Notes: a model not told the origin generated them from the letters alone. A stretch of 64,000 nucleotides of DNA from CAWEYO01 sp963813315 (GCA_963813315.1 CAWEYO010000017.1:1-64000), one strand, 5' to 3'; shown: positions 28,425 through 37,700, counted from the first letter of the stretch. Numbers and translations: made by a program.

Positions 28425-29102
28425 TTACCTACGGCATCGGGCGTCACCTTTAGCCATAGCTACCGCTCTGCGCTGCGCAAATATTTTGCGAGAAGTCATC
28501 GAGCGGCGAAGGACGGTAACCGCTGCACCGAGCGCGACCAGCCAGAGCGCGACAACCAGCAGCCGGTCCTGGCCATTCCAGAGTGGGTCAAAGCAGGACA
28601 CCAGTGCCGCTGCCGTGATGAGCGCCATGCGGTGTGGCTTTGCCATGGGCCCCGAAAAATCCGCCGGTGCTCCGGACGCCCGCCCCAACTCACGGACATA
28701 GGCAGTGAGCACGCAGAAGCCGGCGGCGGCCCAGCCCAAGGACGGATGCCCCACCCCATAGCCGAGACCGGTCACGATCAGAATGTCCGAAACACGGTCG
28801 GGAAACTCGTTCCAGAACGGGCCATCGGCAGCACTTTTGCCGGCCTCGATGGCCACCATGCCATCGAGCAGGTTGCACAGCAGCCGCAACTGGCAGAACA
28901 GGGCGGCGAGGATGAGCATTATCACGCGCAAGACGCCATCCGCCCCGCCTGCGGCCATGAATGCCGCGCCTGCGAGCGCCGCCATGGCCATGCTTGCGAT
29001 GGAAATCTGGTTTGGCGTTATCGTTGTCGCCGCCAGCCACAGGGTGAGGGATCGCGCCCAGTTTGTGTCGCGGCTTGCGAGGGGGCGGCGGTTTTCGGTC
29101 AT
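28425..29102 (-). CDS. CDP-alcohol phosphatidyltransferase family protein, non-canonical motif
   Basis: This 225-aa integral membrane enzyme is the last gene of the phospholipid operon. CDP-alcohol phosphatidyltransferases transfer a phosphatidyl group from CDP-diacylglycerol to an alcohol. The canonical motif is D-x2-D-G-x2-A-R-x8-G-x3-D-x3-D. Here the matching stretch reads N-L-L-D-G-M-V-A-I, then G-P-F-W-N-E-F-P-D-R. The first and third Asp are Asn and the Arg is Ile, while the second and fourth Asp remain. Hydrophobic segments surround it (VLRVIMLILAALFCQLRLL, ILIVTGLGYGVG, LLVVALWLVALGAAVTVL). The ATG overlaps the upstream stop as ATGA. An E. coli YnbA-like subgroup is the nearest family I can name. 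The alcohol acceptor is unknown. Confidence 0.8.
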   Translation of the reverse strand: MTENRRPLASRDTNWARSLTLWLAATTITPNQISIASMAMAALAGAAFMAAGGADGVLRVIMLILAALFCQLRLLCNLLDGMVAIEAGKSAADGPFWNEFPDRVSDILIVTGLGYGVGHPSLGWAAAGFCVLTAYVRELGRASGAPADFSGPMAKPHRMALITAAALVSCFDPLWNGQDRLLVVALWLVALGAAVTVLRRSMTSRKIFAQRRAVAMAKGDARCRR

Positions 29103-29491
29103 TTGTGTTTTCTCGAAGACCAAAGCGAATAGGAATAGGCCAAGGCGTAGCTTGTCGAGACTGTCAGGGGCAGCGCGATCGTCGCCAGAATTTCCGGTGT
29201 CCCCGCCATCATGTGGATCGCACTCAACAGGACCGTCGAAGTGAGAAACGCGGCCATTGGCGGGACGACGAGCGCGGCAACGCCGCTCAGACGCTTCACC
29301 AGAAATTCGATCGCAGTCTTCAGGACGAGCGTGATGGAGCCCGAAAGACAGCCCTGAACAAAGGCGGCCATTAACGCGCTCGCCGGCGGATGCGCGCGAT
29401 TTGCGAACCAGGCCCAGCCGCCCATGGCCAGGAAGGCAATGAGGACGTGGACGATGCTGCTTTGCGCCAATCTTGCGGACGGCGCGTTCAT
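29099..29491 (-). CDS. Small hydrophobic membrane protein of the phospholipid operon, 130 aa
   Basis: Unknown function. Three to four membrane segments are likely: SSIVHVLIAFLAMGGWAWFA, ALMAAFVQGCLSGSITLVL, LVVPPMAAFLTSTVLLSAIHMM and ILATIALPLTVSTSYALAYS. A short basic tail (SSRKHK) predicts a cytoplasmic C-terminus. ATG 29491 overlaps the stop of the CDP-diglyceride synthase-like gene as ATGA, and its own stop overlaps the start of the phosphatidyltransferase as ATGA, so it is translationally locked into the operon. This position suggests a partner or a lipid-handling role, but the sequence gives no motif. A longer open frame upstream was rejected as overlapping the preceding gene. Confidence 0.75.
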   Translation of the reverse strand: MNAPSARLAQSSIVHVLIAFLAMGGWAWFANRAHPPASALMAAFVQGCLSGSITLVLKTAIEFLVKRLSGVAALVVPPMAAFLTSTVLLSAIHMMAGTPEILATIALPLTVSTSYALAYSYSLWSSRKHK

Positions 29492-30438
29492 GTCGTCGAC
29501 CACCAGTAACGGACCAGGTGGAAAAAGACCGGCGCGGAGAAAATGACCGAATCGAGCCTGTCGATGAAGCCGCCATGCCCGGCAATCAGATGGCCCCAAT
29601 CCTTGACGCCGCGGTCCCGCTTGATCGCGGACATCACCAGGCCGCCGAAGAAACCCGTCAGGACAATCGCCAGCGACAGCACCCAGGCTTGAAGTGGTGC
29701 AAAAGGCGTCATCCATGAAAGGCTTGTGCCGATCAGCGTGGCGCTCAGCGCGCCGCCGATGAAGCCTTCGACGGTTTTCGACGGCGAGAGGTTTGGCGCG
29801 ATCTTGTGGCGCCCGAGCAGCTTGCCCCAGACATATTGCAGCACGTCGCTGATCTGCACGACGATGACCAGAAAGGCGATCAGAAGCACGTTACGGCCGT
29901 CGTAGCCTGGGATGGTCAGGCTGAGCAGCGCTGGAACATGGGAGACGCAGAAGACGCAAATCATCAGCGCCCATTGCACCTCGGCAATGCGGATCAGGAA
30001 ATGATCGGAGTCGCCCCTGAGCGCTGAGACGATGGGCAAGAGCAGGAAGGCGTAGACCGGGATGAAAATCGAATAGAGCCCGTACCACGCGATCCATACC
30101 AGATAATATTGAACCGGCAGCACGACGAAGAACGCTGCGGCCAGCGCCCAGTGGTCGCCGCGCCGTGCGTTGGTCAGCGTGATGAATTCGCGGAGCGCGG
30201 CGAAGGAGCAGATAGCAAAGAGAAGTACCACGCCGGTGCGGCCGCCCGTCAGCGCAAGCGCCGTGACGATGACCATGATCCACCAGGCGCGGATGCGGTC
30301 GTTGAGGTTCTCCACCGTGGCGTTGGTTGCGTCGGGCGAAAAGCGACGCTGCAGAACATACCCGACGAGCGACGCCGCGATGAGCACAGCGACGAGGCCG
30401 TAGAATACTGTCAGGAGATGGGGCGGCAGGTCGGTCAT
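29488..30438 (-). CDS. Phosphatidate cytidylyltransferase (CdsA-like paralogue)
   Basis: This 316-aa membrane protein makes CDP-diacylglycerol from phosphatidic acid and CTP. It has about eight membrane helices and the CdsA signature near the C-terminus: SDVLQYVWGKLLGRHKIAPNLSPSKTVEGFIGG, then KRDRGVKDWGHLIAGHGGFIDRLDSVIF. The K-D-x-G-x2-I-x-G-H-G-G-x2-D-R-x-D core is complete, with HLIAGHGG in place of the usual LLPGHGG. It overlaps its neighbours by ATGA on both sides. Lying in an operon with an acyltransferase and a phosphatidyltransferase, it is probably an auxiliary CdsA feeding a dedicated lipid and not the housekeeping enzyme, which usually sits beside bamA, dxr and uppS. Confidence 0.87.
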   Translation of the reverse strand: MTDLPPHLLTVFYGLVAVLIAASLVGYVLQRRFSPDATNATVENLNDRIRAWWIMVIVTALALTGGRTGVVLLFAICSFAALREFITLTNARRGDHWALAAAFFVVLPVQYYLVWIAWYGLYSIFIPVYAFLLLPIVSALRGDSDHFLIRIAEVQWALMICVFCVSHVPALLSLTIPGYDGRNVLLIAFLVIVVQISDVLQYVWGKLLGRHKIAPNLSPSKTVEGFIGGALSATLIGTSLSWMTPFAPLQAWVLSLAIVLTGFFGGLVMSAIKRDRGVKDWGHLIAGHGGFIDRLDSVIFSAPVFFHLVRYWWSTT

Positions 30439-31094
30439 CGGGGCAATTTTCCGGTTTTCGGTGCCAGCGACAGCAAGGCTTCCTCCGCGCGCCTGAGGAA
30501 CTGGTCCTTCGGCTCACCCTCCTGCACTGCCATCGGCTTGCCGAAGGTCACCGTGCAGATCAGCGGGACAGGAACGAACTCGCCCTTTGGCAAGACGCGG
30601 TTGAGGTTTTCGATCCAGACGGGAACGAGATCGATGCCCGGGCGCGCCTGCGCAAGATGATAGAGGCCGCTCTTGAACGGCAGCAAGGCGGCCGAGGTCT
30701 GGTTGCGTGTGCCCTCGGGAAACACGATCAGCGAGGAACCGCCGTCCAGAGCGGAAACCATCGTCTCCACCGGATCAGTGGTGCGCGTTTCGCGATTGCG
30801 ATCGATCAGCACGGCGTTGAAGACATCGCGGCCGATGAACTGCTTGATGCGCGATGCCAGCCAGTAGTCCGATCCGGCAACCGGCCGCGTCAAGCGACGC
30901 ATTGCCGGCGGAAGAACCGTCCAGATGAGGATGAAATCGCCGTGGCTGGCATGATTGGCGAAATAGATCCGCTTTTCCGGCACGGGTTCGATGCCCTGCC
31001 ACACTCCGCGCACGGCCGTGACGGCGCGGGCAAACAGCGCGATGAGGCTTGCGGTCAACGAGACCAGAAGGTGCTTCAGAAAATCGGTGCGCAA
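30435..31094 (-). CDS. 1-acyl-sn-glycerol-3-phosphate acyltransferase (PlsC-like)
   Basis: This 219-aa acyltransferase probably makes phosphatidic acid for the downstream CdsA-like enzyme. The catalytic block NHASHGD (the NHxxxxD motif) is at about residues 47-53, and the substrate-binding block FPEGTRN is at about 125-131. An N-terminal hydrophobic stretch (LLVSLTASLIALFARAVTAV) likely associates it with the membrane. GLYHLAQARPGIDLVPVWIENL matches the usual third block. It is the first gene of the four-gene operon, and its stop overlaps the next start as ATGA. ATG 31094 is the furthest in-frame start with reasonable character. Confidence 0.87.
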   Translation of the reverse strand: MRTDFLKHLLVSLTASLIALFARAVTAVRGVWQGIEPVPEKRIYFANHASHGDFILIWTVLPPAMRRLTRPVAGSDYWLASRIKQFIGRDVFNAVLIDRNRETRTTDPVETMVSALDGGSSLIVFPEGTRNQTSAALLPFKSGLYHLAQARPGIDLVPVWIENLNRVLPKGEFVPVPLICTVTFGKPMAVQEGEPKDQFLRRAEEALLSLAPKTGKLPR

Positions 31095-31247
31095 ATCTGC
31101 CAGCCCCCACTGGTATTTCGACGTTCCGCCCGGAAGCGGATTACTATTCTATCGGAATCAGCGGGATTTGCGGAGAGTGGCAGTACCTAAGCACCGGAAG
31201 CGAATGTCGACAGGCCTTAGTCGGTGCAGGAGCCGCGTCTATCGCGG

Positions 31248-31898
31248 CTACTTCTTTTGGTTGCCGGTGAAAGCAGCCGTTACCCCGAGCGCGATGAACA
31301 TAACGCCGCTGACATAGCGCTCGAACCGGAGGTAGCTCCGGTTGTGCTTCAGCCAGTTGCCTGCCGTGCCGGCTGCAAGCGCGTAGCAGCCATCGGTGAT
31401 TAACCCGAGAAGTACAAAAATGAGACCGAGAACTGCAATCTGCATCGCGACATGACCGCGGCTCACATCGACGAACTGAGGAAGGAAGGCCAGAAAGAAC
31501 AACGCCGTCTTTGGATTGAGAAGATTGACGATGAAGCCGTCGCGAAACAGTCGGCCATACCCATAGCCATTCGGTTCAAGGCCCGGTTCGGAAAGATCCG
31601 CGCCGCCGAAGATCTTCTTGAGACCAAGCCAGATCAGATAGATCGCGCCTGCGTATTTGACGACACTGAACGCGAGCGCCGAAGAGGCAAGCAGCGCCGA
31701 TAGCCCGAGCGACGCAGCAGCGACATGCACGAGCGTCGCCGAATGGATACCGATATCCGAGACCAGGCCGGCGAGCCTGCCCTGTTCAACAGAACGTGCG
31801 ACAATGAAGAGGACCGATGGCCCCGGAACCAGGAGCAGCACCAAGGCAGCGCCGATGTACAAGCCAATATTGGCGGCGCCGGGCATGACTATCTCCAT
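31248..31898 (-). CDS. LysE/RhtB-family amino-acid exporter
   Basis: This is a 216-aa inner-membrane exporter with six predicted helices. The N-terminal signature LYIGAALVLLLVPGPSVLFIVARSVEQG includes the PGP motif, followed by GLVSDIGIHSATLVHVAAASLGL. The loop with NPKTALFFLAFLPQFV is also diagnostic. The substrate could be any amino acid or homoserine-like metabolite. It lies between the phospholipid operon and the TetR gene in the same orientation as both, but the gaps of 150-260 bases suggest separate transcription. Confidence 0.87.
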   Translation of the reverse strand: MEIVMPGAANIGLYIGAALVLLLVPGPSVLFIVARSVEQGRLAGLVSDIGIHSATLVHVAAASLGLSALLASSALAFSVVKYAGAIYLIWLGLKKIFGGADLSEPGLEPNGYGYGRLFRDGFIVNLLNPKTALFFLAFLPQFVDVSRGHVAMQIAVLGLIFVLLGLITDGCYALAAGTAGNWLKHNRSYLRFERYVSGVMFIALGVTAAFTGNQKK

Positions 31899-32162
31899 GA
31901 TGCTACTCCATGTTTTCGAACTCCATCTCTTCGGCCACTAAGCCCGACCCGTCGGCGCACTGTCAATGATACGCACCGCGATCCTCGCCTATCCGCCAGA
32001 TCCTCCCGGGGTCCGTTCGTCTTTTAACCTGCCCCTTCGAATGACCGCTCATGGCGCATACGCGACATCGGCGACCTGCAACTTTGACCAGGCGGTTTGG
32101 TTCCCAAGGGATCAATTCGTGCGTGGGGTGTAACGAGAACATTCGTGTCCAGCCGTCGTTCA

Positions 32163-32741
32163 TCACGATCCGCCTGGCTCGAACGGGATGATGGCAGATA
32201 CGAAACGGCGCAGGCTCTCCTCAACGAAGCCCTCTATGTCTCGTTGTGGGTCGAAACTCCACCAAATCAGCGAGCCTTGCCATAGCGCTGCCATCAGCAA
32301 TCCTATGCCTTCTGGACGGGAAGGGGCGCCCGAGAAACAATCTTCAAGAGCGTCGCACAGCCGTGCCTTCCACGCGGCCCCGCGCGCCCGAAGAACGGGA
32401 TCGCGGAGATCTTCGCGCAGAACCAGCAGGCCCTCGGCATAGGATTCGATGCCCCCGTAGTTTGCCGAAAGACTCACAAGGAGTTCGATCGCGCCGTCGG
32501 CGGTCTTAGGTACCGTGATAGCGAACGTTGCGGTTCGTTCGTCCAATAGATCCCAGGCGTGCAGCAAGGTTCGTTGCTTTAGCCCGGCCTTGGTCTTGAA
32601 GCGCTGCACCAACGTCGCAGCAGAGAGGCCGCACGCCCGGGCCAAACTCTCGAATGTCAGCGCCTCCGGGCCGTGTTGGTGAATGAGCTTGTGTGCGATT
32701 TCCAGCACATGCTCATCGGAGAGTGTCTTTGAGCGCGGCAT
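32163..32741 (-). CDS. TetR/AcrR-family regulator
   Basis: This is a 192-aa TetR-type repressor. The N-terminal helix-turn-helix spans about residues 8-50 (DEHVLEIAHKLIHQHGPEAL, TFESLARACGLSAATLVQRF). The rest is the ligand-binding and dimer domain (ITVPKTADGAIELLVSLSAN, GIGLLMAALWQGSLIWWSFD). It is divergent from an SDR gene with a 92-base gap holding a repeated sequence, so it probably represses that gene and itself. The ligand is unknown. Confidence 0.87.
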   Translation of the reverse strand: MPRSKTLSDEHVLEIAHKLIHQHGPEALTFESLARACGLSAATLVQRFKTKAGLKQRTLLHAWDLLDERTATFAITVPKTADGAIELLVSLSANYGGIESYAEGLLVLREDLRDPVLRARGAAWKARLCDALEDCFSGAPSRPEGIGLLMAALWQGSLIWWSFDPQRDIEGFVEESLRRFVSAIIPFEPGGS

Positions 32742-32833
32742 CTTGACCTTTCATTTATAACCGAATATTCATTTATACATCATTCCTATGACGGCAACCA
32801 GATGGGCAAGAAATTCCGTTTTGGGAGAGTTCG
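32742..32833. promoter_or_regulatory. Divergent promoter region with direct repeat, likely TetR operator
   Basis: TTCATTTATA occurs twice, at 32750-32759 and 32768-32777, with an 18-base period (just under two helical turns), in an AT-rich stretch between the divergent TetR and SDR genes. A possible -35/-10 pair toward the SDR gene is TTGACC (32743-32748) with TATTCA 17 bases later, overlapping the repeats. This is a plausible autoregulatory operator, inferred from position and repetition only. Confidence 0.45.
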
Positions 32834-33742
32834 ATGTCGCTTGAAGGAAAAGTCGCCTTGGTCGCCGGTGGAACGCGCGGTGCGGGTCGAGGAATCGCAG
32901 TCGAACTGGGCGCCGCCGGAGCAACAGTCTATGTAACTGGCCGGACAACGCGCGACCATCAGTCCGAATACGCCCGGCCAGAAACCATCGAGGAAACGGC
33001 CGAGCTTGTTTCGGCATCCGGCGGCAATGGCATTGCCGTTCAGGTCGACCATCTCGTGGCCGACGACGTTCGCAAGCTGATCGACCACATCCGGGGCGAG
33101 CAGGGCCGCCTTGATATCCTGGTGAATGACATTTGGGGCGGCGAGAAGCTTTTCGAATGGAACAAGCCGGTCTGGGACCATGATCTGCAGAACGGCCTGC
33201 GCATGCTCAGGCTTGGTGTCGATACGCATCTGATCACGGCCCACTATGCCCTCCCGCTTTTGATCGAGCGCCCGGGAGGTCTCCTCGTGGAGGTCACCGA
33301 CGGCACGGCAGAGTACAATGCGGAACACTACCGGCTCTCGCCCTTCTACGATCTTGCCAAGGTCGCGGTGACCCGCATGGCTTGGGCGCATGCCAAGGAC
33401 CTCGCGCCGCATGACGCGACGTCCGTATCGATCACGCCCGGATGGCTGCGTTCGGAAATGATGCTGGAGGCGTTCGGAGTGACCGAAGAAACCTGGCATG
33501 ATGCAACATCGAAGGTACCGCATTTTGTGATCTCCGAGACCCCACGGTTCATCGGACGAGCCGTGGTGGCGCTTGCAGCTGATCCGGACCGTTCGCGTTG
33601 GAACGGACAATCGCTTTCCAGCGGCGGACTGGCGCAGGTCTACGGCTTCACCGACCTCGATGGCTCCCGCCCCGATGCCTGGCGGTATGTGCCGGAAGTG
33701 CAGGACGCCGGCAAGCCGGCCGACGCTACTGGCTATCGCTAG
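32834..33742 (+). CDS. SDR family oxidoreductase, 302 aa
   Basis: This is a short-chain dehydrogenase of the longer kind. GGTRGAGRGIA (residues about 13-23) is the cofactor loop, YVTGRTTR suggests NADP-type binding after strand 2, NDIWGGEKLF follows where NAG is usual, and the active-site Tyr/Lys are in SPFYDLAKVAVTRM (YxxxK). The C-terminal part is extended (GLAQVYGFTDLDGSRPDAWR), resembling plant DHRS1-like proteins. It is divergent from and probably controlled by the TetR gene. The substrate is unknown. A change from NAG to NDI in the central motif is a known feature of this subgroup and need not mean inactivity. Confidence 0.83.
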   Translation: MSLEGKVALVAGGTRGAGRGIAVELGAAGATVYVTGRTTRDHQSEYARPETIEETAELVSASGGNGIAVQVDHLVADDVRKLIDHIRGEQGRLDILVNDIWGGEKLFEWNKPVWDHDLQNGLRMLRLGVDTHLITAHYALPLLIERPGGLLVEVTDGTAEYNAEHYRLSPFYDLAKVAVTRMAWAHAKDLAPHDATSVSITPGWLRSEMMLEAFGVTEETWHDATSKVPHFVISETPRFIGRAVVALAADPDRSRWNGQSLSSGGLAQVYGFTDLDGSRPDAWRYVPEVQDAGKPADATGYR

Positions 33743-34469
33743 ATTTCCAGAATTGGCGAAACTTCTGAGGGACGCATTGGCCTCATTGATAGCGCAACAT
33801 GTTCCGCTCCATGCAGTTCCACCCGTTGCCGGACGAGTGTTGTTGATTGCGCACTTGAAGACTTGCGGCACGACTGCACTATCGAACTTCCGCAGGTTCC
33901 TTCGAATTTTCGTGGATTCGCAGGAATGGACATTTCACGATGCGCGAAAATCGCCTTTCCCAAGGATGGCGACGGCGACTGGTCATAGACGGGTCGAGGT
34001 CGGCCACCATGAATCGCCGGAAGCCACGGAGGCTTTCCTGCTCGGCCTGCGGGGGGCTTGCATGATTGGTCGCCGCATAGACCTGACGAAAGGACCGCGA
34101 TCTTGGCGACCGTGAACGGCGGGACGACGCGCGCGAATCAATTCCCGCCGCTGCATGCTGCGGCGAACCCCCTCCACTGCGCGCTGCCGCGAACGTTCTT
34201 CTCCCCGTTATCCACGTAAGTGACACACAAGATGTTGACGTCACCAGTTCTAAAAAACGAAATGCTTGACGCGCGGAAGCGAGTCGCCTTTTATTCGTGA
34301 TGCGCTCCTGTTGAGGGTGTGGCCGGGGAGTTCTCAGGCCGGTCTTTTTCCAGATTTTTGTGCGAGAGTTTGGCTTTCCGCCTGGTTGCGAGGCAGGCGG
34401 AAACGTTAGGGTTTTGTGTGCCGATTGGGGATCGGGACCGGGTTTGGGTCTGGAATAAATGCGTTGTTA
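33743..34469. other. Intergenic, long, upstream of nrdJ
   Basis: About 730 bases with no family-like ORF on either strand. It includes a perfect 7-bp stem hairpin (CCGCCTG at 34378-34384 and CAGGCGG at 34394-34400). I looked for a cobalamin riboswitch but see no B12-box-like sequence. Confidence 0.4.
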
Positions 34470-34485
34470 ACACTATATTTAGTGT
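34470..34485. promoter_or_regulatory. NrdR box upstream of nrdJ
   Basis: The 16-base sequence ACACTATATTTAGTGT matches the NrdR-box consensus acaCwAtATaTwGtgt at all but one position and is nearly palindromic. NrdR is the ATP/dATP-sensing repressor of ribonucleotide reductase genes, so nrdJ is likely under its control. The box overlaps a TATATT that could be a -10 element, giving a direct way to block transcription. It is 264 bases from the nrdJ ATG, implying a long leader if the promoter is here. Confidence 0.75.
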
Positions 34486-34716
34486 TTGCCGGCAGCATGT
34501 CGTACCAGATAATGTGAACTCCTCTCGATGGCGAGAATCACAATCAGGCGTCAGACAAGGGGCCGCGGGGTTCTGCGAATTGCCGGCAAACGGCTCGGGT
34601 ATCCGAGACGGCTGCGCCGTTCGAAGGACGCTGCAAGGGAGATTCGGCCGTTCGCGACGGCCGGGCGTGGCGGACATCGCACCTTCCGGGAAGCCGTACG
34701 GGTTTCCTATGGAAAG

Positions 34717-34732
34717 GTGCTATATATAGAAT
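34717..34732. promoter_or_regulatory. Possible second NrdR-type core near the nrdJ start
   Basis: CTATATATAG (34720-34729) matches the central ten positions of the NrdR box, but the flanks (GTG and AAT) are weak. It sits 17-26 bases before the nrdJ ATG, partly covering the region before the ribosome binding site GAAGGA (34735-34740). It may instead be a -10 element or chance. Confidence 0.35.
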
Positions 34733-34748
34733 TTGAAGGACCAGAAAA

Positions 34749-37700
34749 ATGCGCATCGAACGGCATTTTACCAAGGATGGGCAATCGCCTTACGCGGAGA
34801 TCGAATTCCGCAAGGCACTTTCCGAGATCAAGAATCCCGACGGCTCGGTGGTCTTCCGCCTCGCCGGCATCGACGTGCCGGCGCAGTTCAGCCAGGTCGC
34901 GACGGACGTGCTGGCGCAGAAATATTTCCGCAAGGCCGGCGTGCCAGCGCGCCTGAAGAAAATCGAGGAAACCGGCGTGCCGTCGTTCCTGTGGCGCTCG
35001 GTGCCCGATGAAGCCGCGCTCGCCGCCCTCCCCGAGAGCGAGCGCTACGGTTCGGAAACGGACGCTCGTCAGGTCTTCGACCGCCTTGCCGGCACCTGGA
35101 CCTATTGGGGCTGGAAGGGCGGCTATTTCAACGGCGAGGATGATGCCCGCGCGTTTCGCGACGAGCTCGCCTACATGCTCGCGACCCAGAGGGTGGCGCC
35201 CAATTCGCCGCAATGGTTCAACACCGGGCTGCACTGGGCCTACGGCATCGACGGCCCCGGCCAGGGACATTTCTTCGTCGATCCGTTCACCGGCAAGCTT
35301 ACCAGATCGAAGTCGGCCTACGAACATCCGCAGCCGCACGCCTGCTTTATCCAGTCCGTCGCCGACGATCTCGTCAACGAAGGCGGCATCATGGACTTGT
35401 GGGTGCGCGAGGCGCGCCTCTTCAAATACGGTTCCGGCACAGGATCGAACTTCTCGCAGCTGCGCGGAGAGGGAGAGAGGCTTTCGGGCGGCGGCAAGTC
35501 TTCCGGGTTGATGAGCTTCCTAAAGATCGGCGACCGCGCCGCCGGCGCAATCAAGTCGGGCGGCACGACGCGACGCGCAGCCAAGATGGTGGTGGTCGAT
35601 GTCGACCATCCCGACATCGAGGGCTATATCGACTGGAAGGTGAAGGAAGAGCAGAAGGTCGCCGCGCTCGTCACCGGGTCCCGCATCGTCAAGCAGCATC
35701 TGACCGCCATCATGAAGGCCTGCGTCAATTGCGAAGGCCATGACGACGATTGCTTCGATCCCTCGATCAACACCGCGCTGAAGCGCGAAATCAGGGCCGC
35801 GAAGAAGCACGCCGTGCCGGAGAACTACATCAAGCGCGTTATTCAGTTCGCGCGCCAGGGCTACACGCAAATCGAATTCAAGACTTATGACACGGACTGG
35901 GATTTGGAGGCCTACCTCACCGTCTCCGGCCAGAACTCCAACAATTCCGTCTCGCTGAAGGACGACTTCCTGCGCGCCGTCGAGAAAGACGAAAACTGGA
36001 ACCTTGTCGGCCGGATAGACGGCAAGGTTCACAAAACGCTGAAGGCCCGCGACCTGTGGGAAAAGATCGGCTTTGCCGCCTGGGCGTCTGCCGATCCGGG
36101 CCTGCATTTCAACACGACAATGAACGATTGGCACACCTCGCCTGCCGCCGGTCCGATCCGCGCATCGAACCCCTGCTCGGAATACATGTTCCTCGACGAC
36201 ACGGCCTGCAATCTCGCTTCGATCAACCTTCTGCCCTATCGCAATGCGGACGGGTCGATCGACATCGAGCGCTATGAACACACGGCGCGCCTGTGGACCG
36301 TGGTGCTGGAAATCTCGGTGATGATGGCGCAGTTCCCCTCGAAGGAGATTGCGAAGCTCTCCTACGAATACCGCACACTTGGCCTCGGCTACGCCAATAT
36401 CGGCGGCCTTCTGATGACTTCCGGCATTCCCTACGACTCCAGTGAAGGCCGCGCCATTTGCGGCGCGCTGACGGCGATCATGACCGGAGTCGCTTATGCG
36501 ACATCGGCCGAGATGGCCGCTGAGCTCGGCGCATTCCCCGACTATGACCGCAACGCCGGCAACATGCTTCGCGTCATGCGCAATCACCGCCGCGCGGCCT
36601 ATGGCGACAGGGACGGCTATGAGAAGCTGGCCGTCAATCCGGTGCCACTCAACGAGGCCGACTGCCCACACCCTGAGCTGATCGCGCACGCGCGGGCTGC
36701 CTGGGACCGCGCCATCGAGCTCGGCGAGGAGCATGGTTACCGCAACGCGCAGGCGACGGTGATAGCGCCCACCGGCACGATCGGCCTGGTGATGGACTGC
36801 GACACGACCGGCATCGAGCCGGACTTTGCCCTGGTGAAGTTCAAGAAGCTCGCCGGCGGCGGCTACTTTAAGATCATCAACCGGGCCGTGCCGGAGGCAC
36901 TGCGGACGCTTGGCTATTCGGAATCCCAGATCGCCGAGATCGAGGCCTACGCGGTCGGCCACGGCAACCTTAATCAGGCGCCCGGCATCAATCCCGTTTC
37001 GCTGAAGGCCAGGGGCTTCACCGACGACAAGGTAGACACGCTCAACGCGGCGCTGAAATCGGCCTTCGACATTAAGTTCGTGTTCAACAAGTGGACGCTG
37101 GGGGAAGAGTTCTGCAAGGACTTCCTAGGCTTTACCGACGAGCAGCTCAACGATGTCTCCTTCGAGATGCTCCCTGCCCTCGGCTTCACGAAGCGGGAGA
37201 TCGAGGCGGCCAACATCCACGTTTGCGGTGCGATGACGCTGGAAGGGGCGCCCTTCCTGAAGGACGAGCATCTGCCGGTGTTCGACTGCGCCAGCCCATG
37301 CGGCAAGGTCGGCAGGCGCTTCCTGTCGGTCGAGTCCCACATTCGCATGATGGCGGCGGCGCAGCCTTTCATTTCGGGTGCCATCTCCAAGACCATCAAC
37401 ATGCCGAACGAGGCAACGGTCGAGGACTGCAAGGAAGCCTACATGCTGTCCTGGAAGCTGGCGCTGAAGGCCAATGCGCTCTACCGCGACGGCTCCAAGC
37501 TCTCGCAGCCGCTGAACGCATCGCTCATCGCCGATGATGAGGACGAAGAGGACCTGATCGAGGAACTGGTTGCTGCGCCAACTGCCGCAAGAGCAGTCAC
37601 AGTGACCGAAAAGATCGTGGAGCGCATTATCGAGAAGGTCGTGCGCGACCGCGAGAAGCTGCCAAATCGCCGCAAGGGCTATACGCAAAAGGCCATTGTC

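Noticed and set aside
28425..29585. A 386-aa version of the phosphatidyltransferase
   Set aside because: The upstream half overlaps two other genes in another frame and has no membrane character; the ATGA overlap fixes the start at 29102.
31140..31240. Further copy of the 140-bp element between the acyltransferase and LysE genes
   Set aside because: A short stretch with AGTACCTAAGCACCGGAAGC resembles the element centre, but the arms and ends are missing, so the match may be chance.
34290..34748. Cobalamin riboswitch before nrdJ
   Set aside because: I looked for the B12-box and the conserved core sequences but did not find them; the NrdR box explains control better. A covariance-model search of this region could settle it.
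35520..36962. Long open frame antisense to nrdJ
   Set aside because: It is the mirror of a high-GC coding region; its translation is rich in Arg, Gly and Val without any domain, and nrdJ itself is certain.
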